Assembly (NCBI GenBank): GCA_041488295.1
Contig: JBGPOZ010000048.1
Coordinates: 1-22,714 of the forward strand
Direction: 5' to 3'
DNA: 22,714 bases
DNA from: URHD0088 sp041488295
Lineage (GTDB): Bacteria; Pseudomonadota; Alphaproteobacteria; ATCC43930; CGMCC-115725
Position numbers and translations under genes: made by a program. The notes below the pieces were generated by a model. It was given only the letters and a program-made list of their open reading frames with translations. It was not told the origin of the DNA and made no database searches. Shown in pieces: positions 7,999 through 13,861 of the stretch (position 1 is its first letter; each line of letters opens with the position of its first letter).

Positions 7999-9269
7999 GC
8001 GGCAGCCTCGCGGTCTATATGACGAGCGAGGATGCGAGTCGCCGCCGCGAAATCCTCGATCGCCATCGCTTCGCGCGGGTTGTGGCTCCCGTGCTGATTG
8101 CGGATAAACATCATGGCGCTCGGAACACCCGAAGTCACGAAGACGACGGCATCGTGTCCGGCGCCACTCGCCAAAACCATCGTCGGGATGCCCAATTCTT
8201 CCGCGGTTTGCCTGAAACCCTGGCGCAGTGTCGCGTCCAGCCGGGCCGGCGCGCTGTAGCTTGGTTCGCCCAGCAGGAATTGCACGCGATGGCGCGTCGC
8301 GAGCTCGGCGGCATGCCGCTCGGCGAATTCCGCCATGTGCCGCATCGTCGCGTCCTCGAGGCTTCGAAAATCGAGGACGAAGCGGGTTTCGCCGGGGACC
8401 TTGCTCGGACCGTGCTGCTTCGGATCGGTCATCAGCTCGCCGACCGTGAAGGCGAGGTCCTCGCCGATTGCCTCCAGACGTTCCCATTCGTCGTTGATGC
8501 GCTGCACGAGCGCGACGGTCGCAGCGACCGCATCGCGCCGCGATCGGCGCGGCTCGGCACCGGAATGCGCATAGGCGCCGAGGCATGCGGCACGGCGAAA
8601 GCGCAGGCAGCCTCGGATGCCGCTGACGATGCCGACTGGAAAGCCCGCATCCTCGAGAACCGGGCCCTGCTCGATATGCAGCTCGACGTAGCCGCGCAGC
8701 CGCGCGGGGTTGAGATACGGTGTGCCGGCCCGCACGGCGGCGACGTCGCAACCGGCCTCGCGCATGTGCTCGGCGAGCGGGCGAGCGGTGTCCGAGCGCC
8801 GCACGTCGAGAGCTTCCGGCGGCAATCTGCCGAACGCGGCATGGCTCCCGCCATACGCGACGTCGAACCAGGCTGCTTCCTCGGCGCGGAATGCCGCCAC
8901 CGAGAGATCGAAGGGCGGCACGCGGCCGGCGCGCTTGAACCCGGCGAGGACGGCGAGCCCGGCCAGCACCCCCGCCGCTCCATCGAAATTGCCACCCTCG
9001 GGAACCGAATCGAGGTGCGAGCCCATGAAGAGGCTTCGCGCGGCGCGGTCCGCACCCGGCAGGGAGAGATAGAGATTGCGCGCGGCATCCTCGCCAATCT
9101 CCAGTCCCAGCGTGGCCGCGCTCTCGCGAACCAGGCGGTGGGCTGTCTCCTCGCCTTTGCCATAGCTATCTCGGATCACGCCGAGGCGACCCGCGGTCGC
9201 TGCGCGAAGGGCGCCGAACAGGCGTTCGGCCAACGCGATATCGGGCTCGGGAAATGCCGCCTGCGTCAT
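7995..9269 (-). CDS. M20-family Zn hydrolase: N-carbamoyl-L-amino acid hydrolase/allantoate amidohydrolase-like
   Basis: 424 residues, the usual length of this group. Metal ligands are in order: H85 and D87 (GSHLDSVPEGG), D96 (NFDG), E130-E131 (FRAEEAAWF), H197 (LHIEQGPVLE) and a C-terminal His in HGSHNPREAM; SGAGHDA is also present. LHIEQG and the H-x-D...FDG spacing mark the HyuC/AllC/beta-ureidopropionase branch of M20 rather than peptidases. These enzymes cleave a ureido C-N bond, releasing CO2, ammonia and an amino acid, usually the L-enantiomer, or ureidoglycine from allantoate. It is the first gene of the minus-strand operon, transcribed from the divergent promoter region at 9304-9331. 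Ribosome binding is weak (GAGGGTGG upstream). Whether it prefers N-carbamoyl amino acids or allantoate is unresolved. Confidence 0.88.
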   Translation of the reverse strand: MTQAAFPEPDIALAERLFGALRAATAGRLGVIRDSYGKGEETAHRLVRESAATLGLEIGEDAARNLYLSLPGADRAARSLFMGSHLDSVPEGGNFDGAAGVLAGLAVLAGFKRAGRVPPFDLSVAAFRAEEAAWFDVAYGGSHAAFGRLPPEALDVRRSDTARPLAEHMREAGCDVAAVRAGTPYLNPARLRGYVELHIEQGPVLEDAGFPVGIVSGIRGCLRFRRAACLGAYAHSGAEPRRSRRDAVAATVALVQRINDEWERLEAIGEDLAFTVGELMTDPKQHGPSKVPGETRFVLDFRSLEDATMRHMAEFAERHAAELATRHRVQFLLGEPSYSAPARLDATLRQGFRQTAEELGIPTMVLASGAGHDAVVFVTSGVPSAMMFIRNQHGSHNPREAMAIEDFAAATRILARHIDREAAA

Positions 9270-9303
9270 CCGATCGCACCACCCTCGATCCCGCGACTAC
9301 GGC

Positions 9304-9331
9304 ATCATCTTTGCACAGATCGGTGTGACAA
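9304..9331 (-). promoter_or_regulatory. Candidate sigma70-type promoter of the hydrolase-ABC operon
   Basis: On the minus strand, TTGTCA (9331-9326), a 16-nt spacer, then GATGAT (9309-9304), upstream of the ATG at 9269. Five of six and four of six bases match consensus. Its -35 overlaps that of the divergent promoter, so the two operons would compete or be co-regulated. Assigned by eye. Confidence 0.4.
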
Positions 9332-9353
9332 GCGGCGACAAACGTGACTACAA
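9325..9353 (+). repeat. Three tandem ~10-bp repeats in the divergent promoter
   Basis: GTGACAAGCG (9325-9334), GCGACAAAC (9335-9343) and GTGACTACAA (9344-9353) repeat a GYGAC core every 9-10 bp, about one helical turn. They fill the overlap of both candidate promoters, as operator half-sites for a regulator would. No specific regulator can be named. Confidence 0.4.
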
Positions 9354-9354
9354 T
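9325..9354 (+). promoter_or_regulatory. Candidate sigma70-type promoter of the substrate-binding protein gene
   Basis: GTGACA (9325-9330), an 18-nt spacer and TACAAT (9349-9354), each one base from consensus. Transcription would begin near 9361, leaving a leader of about 60 nt before the AGGAGG at 9408 and the ATG at 9422. The three 10-bp GYGAC repeats at 9325-9353 lie inside it. Confidence 0.5.
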
Positions 9355-9421
9355 TCCTCCTTCGTGGGTTTCCTTGCGAGGGGAGTTGCCTCCATAAGCA
9401 CATGGCCAGGAGGGGCGAGGG

Positions 9422-11098
9422 ATGATGACCGATCGCAAAGAGCACTCGCATATCTCGACGCTGAAACGGCTCGTTGCCGAAAACAAGATCGATCGCCGCG
9501 AATTCTTGCGCACGGCGACGCTACTCGGCCTCTCGGCGAGCGCTGCCTACGGCATCGTCGGCGGCGATCCCTTTCCGGAGGCGTCAGCGCAGACGCAACT
9601 GCCGAAGGGTGGCCGGCTGCGGATCGGGATGCGGGTCTTCGACGTCTCGAACCCGCGCCGCAACCCGTCGACGGCCGGCAGCAACCTGGTCCGCCAGACC
9701 TGCGAATACCTGTCGCTGACCGGACGGGACAACGTGACGCGTCCCTATCTGCTGGAGAGCTGGACCGCTTCGGAAGACCTCAAGACGTGGACGCTGAAGG
9801 TGCGTCGCAACGTCAAATGGTTCAGCGGGCGCGCGTTCACCGCCGCCGATGTCGTCTGGAACATCAAGAACGCGGTCGACCCGGCGACCGGATCATCGAT
9901 CCTCGGTCTCATGAAGCCGTATCTCATGGCGGATTTTCCGACGGGCGCGGTCGGCGCCGACGGCAAGCCAGTGACGGCATCGCGGCTGTGGGACGCGAAC
10001 GCGGTGGAAAGGGTCGACGATTATACCGTGCGACTCAATTGCCGGGTCGGCCAGCTCGCGGTTCCCGAGCATCTCTTCCATTATCCCTTCAACATCATGG
10101 ATCCCGCGGAGAACGGCGTGTTCAAGCCGGGCGCCAACGGCACCGGACCGTTCGAGCTCGCTGAGCTCGAGGTCGGCAAGCGCGCGGTCTATCGGGCGCG
10201 CAAGGATTATTGGGGCAGCGGCCCGTATCTCGACACGATCGAGTTCATCGATCTCGGCGAGGAGCCTTCGGCCTACATCGCGGCGCTTCAGTCGAAGCAG
10301 CTCGACGGCCTGCAGGTTCTGAGCAACGAATTGATCCCAGCCGTCAAGGGCATGAGCCACGTCACGATCTATCCGGCGGTGACGGCGCAGACGGGCGTCG
10401 CGCGCGGCAAGTACGACAAGCCCCCATTCAACGACAACCGCATGCGCATGGCGCTCAAGCTCGCCGTCGACAACGCCAAGGTCCTGCAAGTCACGCTGGG
10501 CGAGACCGGCGAGGTCGCCGAGCATCACCATGTCGGTCCGATGCATCCGGAATATGCGGCATTGCCGCCGTTCAAGACCGACGTCGCCAAGGCCAAGGCG
10601 TTGCTCGCCGAAGCCGGCTTCCCGACTGGCATAGATCTCGAGATCGCGTGCCGCAAGGACCCCAGCTGGGAGTCGGTGATCGTCCAGGCCCTCGTCGAGC
10701 AGTGGAAGCAGGCCGACATTCGCGTTCGGATCAACATCATGCCGACGGCCGAGTACAACAAGATCTGGACCGACGTCCCGTTCGGCTACATCGGTTGGGC
10801 GCACCGGCCGCTCGGCGTCATGACATTGGGCCTGGCCTATCGCACCGGCGTACCGTGGAACGAATCGAGCTATAGCAACCCCGAGTTCGATCAGCTGCTC
10901 GCCGAGGCCGAGAGCACGCTCGACATTGAGCGCCGCCGCGCGATCATGGCGAAGCTGGAGTCGATCCTTCAGAACGACGGACCGATCGTGCAGCCGCTCT
11001 GGAACAAGGTTCATTCGGCGTACGACAAGAAGGTGCTCGGCGCCTCGACCCACCCCTCGATCTACGTCTTCGCCAACGAGTTGGCGTTGCAGAGCTGA
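9422..11098 (+). CDS. ABC transporter substrate-binding protein, SBP_bac_5 (peptide/nickel type), Tat signal
   Basis: 558 residues. AGGAGG at 9408-9413 serves the ATG at 9422 (a second ATG follows at 9425). A long N-region leads to the twin-arginine motif DRREFL (R25-R26), a hydrophobic stretch (TATLLGLSASAAYG) and a likely cleavage after A-S-A near residue 56, so it is exported folded to the periplasm. The mature part has family-5 features: YLLESWTASEDLKTWTLKVR, VKWFSGRAFTAADVVWNIKN and NGTGPFELAE. It should capture the substrate for the importer encoded divergently at 2935-6835, which has no binding protein of its own. Mature proteins of this family bind peptides, opines and modified amino acids; the ligand here is unknown but is probably an N-substituted amino acid or ureide, judged from the neighbouring hydrolases. 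Confidence 0.92.
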   Translation: MMTDRKEHSHISTLKRLVAENKIDRREFLRTATLLGLSASAAYGIVGGDPFPEASAQTQLPKGGRLRIGMRVFDVSNPRRNPSTAGSNLVRQTCEYLSLTGRDNVTRPYLLESWTASEDLKTWTLKVRRNVKWFSGRAFTAADVVWNIKNAVDPATGSSILGLMKPYLMADFPTGAVGADGKPVTASRLWDANAVERVDDYTVRLNCRVGQLAVPEHLFHYPFNIMDPAENGVFKPGANGTGPFELAELEVGKRAVYRARKDYWGSGPYLDTIEFIDLGEEPSAYIAALQSKQLDGLQVLSNELIPAVKGMSHVTIYPAVTAQTGVARGKYDKPPFNDNRMRMALKLAVDNAKVLQVTLGETGEVAEHHHVGPMHPEYAALPPFKTDVAKAKALLAEAGFPTGIDLEIACRKDPSWESVIVQALVEQWKQADIRVRINIMPTAEYNKIWTDVPFGYIGWAHRPLGVMTLGLAYRTGVPWNESSYSNPEFDQLLAEAESTLDIERRRAIMAKLESILQNDGPIVQPLWNKVHSAYDKKVLGASTHPSIYVFANELALQS

Positions 11099-11109
11099 CG
11101 GATAGCGCG

Positions 11110-11544
11110 ATGCTCACGTTGGACCAGGCCGAGGCGATCATTGCGGCGGCACGCAAGCGGCGCCGCGAGCTCGCAGCCCCGCCGGTCGCCTATGCCGTCG
11201 TCGACGGTGGCGGCAACGTGCTCTGCCTCGCGCGCGAAGAGGCGGCGGGCTTCCTGCGCGCCGAGATCGCGCTGAACAAGGCATGGAGCTGCTTTGCCCT
11301 CGGCTTCCCCAGCCGTACGCTGCGCGATCAGGTCAAGGGCTGGGAAAGCTGGTTTGCAGGCATCCAGGGCGCGGCCTCCGGCAGGCTCATGCCGGCGCTC
11401 GGCGGCGTCGTCATCCGCGACGCCGGAAGTCTGGCAATCGGCGCCGTCGGCGTTGCCGGCGCGCCCGGCGAGGTCGACGAGGCGCTCGCCGTCTACGGCA
11501 TCGAGGCGATCGGGCTCAAGGCCGACTGCGGCGGCGCGCCCTAA
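11110..11544 (+). CDS. GlcG/HbpS-like (heme-degrading domain family) small protein
   Basis: 144 residues, typical of the GlcG/HbpS family. It opens with LTLDQAEAIIAAARKRRRE, followed by VAYAVVDGGGNVLCLAREE, the hallmark glycine-rich turn, and by ALGGVVIRDAGSLAIGAVGVAGA, which lines the family's pocket (given here as a composite over about residues 95-120). It starts 11 nt after the binding-protein stop and is probably co-transcribed. GlcG-type proteins occur in many catabolic operons and their function there is poorly defined; HbpS binds heme. I make no catalytic claim. The gene ends 16 nt before the oppositely oriented carbamoylase gene. Confidence 0.82.
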   Translation: MLTLDQAEAIIAAARKRRRELAAPPVAYAVVDGGGNVLCLAREEAAGFLRAEIALNKAWSCFALGFPSRTLRDQVKGWESWFAGIQGAASGRLMPALGGVVIRDAGSLAIGAVGVAGAPGEVDEALAVYGIEAIGLKADCGGAP

Positions 11545-11560
11545 CCATCGCCGGTGACCG

Positions 11561-12496
11561 TCACGGAGGCGGGACCGCGCCCGCCCGTTCGACGATCAGC
11601 CGATACTGGTCGGGTCTGCGATAGAGCGCGAAATCGAAGTTGACGCGGCGGCAGCCCAGGACCGCGTCGAGATCGATCGTCGCCACGACCAGCTCGTCGT
11701 CCAGCGTTCTTGCCGCAGCAACGATCTCGCCGGTCGGCGCGATGATGCAGCTACCGCCGATCAGATCCTCCCCTTCCTCGCACCCCGCCTTGGCGACGCC
11801 GACCACCCACGTCGTGTTCTGATAGGCGCCGGCCTGCATCGGCAGGTGATTGTGAAACATGCGCAGATGGTCGTGTTTGGGCGTGTCGGGAAGATGCGCC
11901 GGCGTATTGTAGCCGAGGAGGATCAGTTCGACGCCCTGCAGCGCCATGACTCGATAGGTCTCGGGCCAGCGCCGGTCGTTGCAGAGGCACATTCCGATAA
12001 TGCCGCCGAGCGTCCGCCAGACGGGGAAGCCGAGATCGCCGGGCTCGAAATAACGCCGCTCAAGGTACAGCGCCCTGGCGGCGGGATCGGCCGCGGCGCT
12101 GCCCGGCAGATGCACCTTGCGGTACTTGCCGACGATCGCGCCGTCCGCCCCGACGAGGATGCTGCTGTTGTAGTGGCGCTTGCCGCCGGCTTCGCGCACC
12201 CCCTCGCAATAGCCGAGATAGAATGCGATGCTGAGGCGCTTCGCTTCCTCGAACAGCACCTGCGTGTCGGGTCCCGGCATCTCCCATTCGAAATAGGCAT
12301 CGATCTCGGCGGTGTCCTGGATGTCCCAGCGCGGGAAGAAGGTGGTCAGCGCCATCTCCGGGAAGACGACGAGATCTGCGCCACGACTGTGCGCCTCGCG
12401 CATGAGAGTGACTAGCCGGCGCACCACCGCCGGTCGGCGGTCGTTGCGCGCGATCGGGCCGAGCTGCGCGGCGGCTACGGTGACGGGGCGCGGCAT
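11561..12496 (-). CDS. N-carbamoyl-D-amino acid hydrolase (D-carbamoylase), nitrilase superfamily
   Basis: 311 residues against about 304 for the Agrobacterium enzyme. The nitrilase triad falls at E47 (VVFPEMALTTFFPRW), K127 (GKYRKVHLPG) and C172 (MCLCNDRRWPE), the same numbering as the characterised Agrobacterium D-carbamoylase. Other shared stretches are IARNDRR, YFEPGDLGFPVW, GYNTPAHLP, KHDHLRMFH and CIIAPTGEIVA. The enzyme hydrolyses N-carbamoyl-D-amino acids to the D-amino acid, CO2 and ammonia, usually after a hydantoinase. It follows the RidA gene by 5 nt, so the two form an operon. The product would feed the DauA-like dehydrogenase. The loop after K127 (SAAADPAARALYLERRYF) differs from the Agrobacterium sequence, so the accepted side chain may differ. 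A beta-ureidopropionase role is less likely given the close match. Confidence 0.9.
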   Translation of the reverse strand: MPRPVTVAAAQLGPIARNDRRPAVVRRLVTLMREAHSRGADLVVFPEMALTTFFPRWDIQDTAEIDAYFEWEMPGPDTQVLFEEAKRLSIAFYLGYCEGVREAGGKRHYNSSILVGADGAIVGKYRKVHLPGSAAADPAARALYLERRYFEPGDLGFPVWRTLGGIIGMCLCNDRRWPETYRVMALQGVELILLGYNTPAHLPDTPKHDHLRMFHNHLPMQAGAYQNTTWVVGVAKAGCEEGEDLIGGSCIIAPTGEIVAAARTLDDELVVATIDLDAVLGCRRVNFDFALYRRPDQYRLIVERAGAVPPP

Positions 12497-12501
12497 CGAA
12501 C

Positions 12502-12852
12502 TCAGTCCCGCGCCGCGATCGCCATGATCTCGACGAGATAGCGGTCGCCGGCGAGCCGCGCCTCGACGGTGGCGCGGGCGGGTGGGTTGCGCCGGTCGAC
12601 CCAGCCGTCCCAGACTGCGTTCATCTGATCGAACGTCGCGATGTCGCGCAGCCAGATCGTCGCCGAAAGCAGTTTCGAGCGGTCACTGCCCGCCTGCGCG
12701 AGGTAATGGTCGATCTTGGCCAGGATCTGCAGCGTCTGGCCGGTGACGTCCTGCGTCAGATCGTCGGCGGTCAGGCCGGCCAGATAGATCGTCGGGCCGT
12801 GCAGCACGGCGCGGCTGAGGCGCGGTCCCGGGTCGAGGCGATCGATGCTCAT
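12502..12852 (-). CDS. RidA/YjgF/UK114-family imine deaminase-like protein
   Basis: 116 residues, slightly shorter than E. coli RidA (128). Conserved elements are TIYLAGLTAD, GQTLQILAKIDHYLAQAGSD, LLSATIWLRDI, NPPARATVEARL, in which R93 matches the RidA arginine that binds the substrate carboxylate, and LVEIMAIA with E108. Such proteins hydrolyse enamines and imines released by PLP enzymes or amino acid dehydrogenases. A D-amino acid dehydrogenase and an aminotransferase in the same locus would make such intermediates, which gives a clear local job. The ATG at 12852 is preceded by AGGAG at good spacing. It is the first gene of a two-gene unit with the D-carbamoylase, divergent from the PuuE-like operon. 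Confidence 0.88.
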   Translation of the reverse strand: MSIDRLDPGPRLSRAVLHGPTIYLAGLTADDLTQDVTGQTLQILAKIDHYLAQAGSDRSKLLSATIWLRDIATFDQMNAVWDGWVDRRNPPARATVEARLAGDRYLVEIMAIAARD

Positions 12853-12923
12853 CGGACACTCCTGACTGATTGCGCGCGATTGACGGTAGCATGACGATCG
12901 CGCCGCGCGTTAAGCTCATCGCC

Positions 12924-12947
12924 ATGACGGCAGCTCGGCGTCGATGA
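12924..12947 (+). CDS. Possible 7-codon leader ORF (MTAARRR) overlapping the PuuE-like start
   Basis: ATG at 12924, three consecutive arginine codons (CGG CGT CGA) and a TGA overlapping the downstream ATG as ATGA. The PuuE-like gene has no good ribosome binding site, so coupled re-initiation from this leader is conceivable. No clear Shine-Dalgarno precedes the leader either, and it may be chance. Confidence 0.2.
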   Translation: MTAARRR

Positions 12948-13861
12948 CCGGCTATCCGCGCGATCTCGTCGGCTATGCCGACCAGCCGCCGGACCCGCGC
13001 TGGCCCGGTGGGGCGCGCCTCGCCCTCAATTTCGTCGTCAACTATGAGGAGGGCGGCGAGCGCAGCGTGTTGCACGGCGACAAGGTCGCCGAGACGCGCC
13101 TGACCGACCTTCTCGTGCCGGTCCCGCTCCAGGGCGCGCGCGATCTCAATATGGAATCGGCCTACGAATACGGCAGCCGTGTCGGCTTCTGGCGCCTGAT
13201 GCGCGTTTTCGCCGAGCGGCAGGTGATGCCGACGATCTATGCCATTGGGATGGCGCTCGAGCGCAACCCGCGAGCCGCCGAGACGATGGCGCGTCAGGGT
13301 TGCGACGTTGTCGATCACGGGTGGCGCTGGCTCGACTATCACGGCGTCGATGAAGCGACCGAGCGAGAGCATATCCGCCTCTCCGTCGAGACCATTCGGC
13401 GACTGACCGGGACGCGGCCGATCGGCTGGTACGTCGGCACGCCAAGCGCCAATACGAGGCGCCTTGTCGTCGAGGAGGGCGGGTTCGTTTATGACAGCGA
13501 CGTCTACAACGACGAGCTGCCCTATTGGACCTATGATTACGGCCGGCCGCATCTCATCATCCCGCACACGCTCGACGACAACGACACGCGCCTCGCGCGG
13601 GGCCTGGGCTGGGGTCAGGCCGAGGATTTCTTCGTTTCGCTTCGCGACAATTTTGACGCGCTCTATCGCGAGGGTGAGCAGACGCCGAAGATGATGACCG
13701 TCGCTCTGCATTGCCGTCTCGCCGGCAAGCCGGCGCGCGCCGCTGCGTTCGCCCGTTTCGTCGATCACGTCCTGCGCCACGACCAGGTCTGGATCTGCCG
13801 CCGCAACGAGATCGCCGAGCATTGGCAGCGCCAGCACCCAGCGACTGGAGAGAAAGGATGA
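12944..13861 (+). CDS. PuuE-type polysaccharide-deacetylase-fold amidase (allantoinase-like)
   Basis: 305 residues, as in PuuE of Pseudomonas. It follows that protein almost throughout: YPRDLVGYADQPPDPRWPGG, FVVNYEEGGERSVLHGDK (NYEEG at 33-37), NMESAYEYGSR, DHGWRWLDYHG (124-134), NTRRLVVEEGGFVYDSD and ALHCRLAGKPAR. In PuuE the usual NodB metal-binding aspartate motif is replaced by NYEEG, and the enzyme opens the hydantoin ring of allantoin without a metal. Differences at pocket positions (DHGWRW for SHGYRW, GWYVGTPSAN for GWYTGRTGPN) suggest a different ring substituent. No urate oxidase, HIU hydrolase or OHCU decarboxylase gene is in the window. In a locus with two carbamoylases it may open other hydantoins or ureides; that is inference. 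It overlaps the D-aminoacylase gene by 4 nt. Confidence 0.85.
   Translation: MTGYPRDLVGYADQPPDPRWPGGARLALNFVVNYEEGGERSVLHGDKVAETRLTDLLVPVPLQGARDLNMESAYEYGSRVGFWRLMRVFAERQVMPTIYAIGMALERNPRAAETMARQGCDVVDHGWRWLDYHGVDEATEREHIRLSVETIRRLTGTRPIGWYVGTPSANTRRLVVEEGGFVYDSDVYNDELPYWTYDYGRPHLIIPHTLDDNDTRLARGLGWGQAEDFFVSLRDNFDALYREGEQTPKMMTVALHCRLAGKPARAAAFARFVDHVLRHDQVWICRRNEIAEHWQRQHPATGEKG

Noticed and set aside
7999..8751. Extension of the DauA-like frame to 638 residues
   Set aside because: It overlaps the M20 hydrolase coding sequence in another frame and has low-complexity Arg-rich composition; the GTGA overlap at 7998 gives a natural start before the FAD-binding strand.
7926..9347. Long plus-strand frame of 473 codons opposite the hydrolase
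   Set aside because: It mirrors the M20 gene codon for codon, has no start signal and no recognisable motif; an antisense shadow of high-GC coding DNA.
11568..11585. GGCGGG/CCCGCC hairpin between the convergent GlcG-like and D-carbamoylase genes
   Set aside because: It lies inside the proline-coding tail of the carbamoylase gene, has only six pairs and no T-tract; a terminator call is not supportable.
12853..12943. Promoters in the RidA/PuuE-like divergent region (TTGACG at 12880)
   Set aside because: No -10 element at proper spacing on either strand; left uncalled.
12683..13837. Long minus-strand frame of 384 codons opposite the PuuE-like gene
   Set aside because: Antisense shadow of a strongly recognisable gene; no domain of its own.
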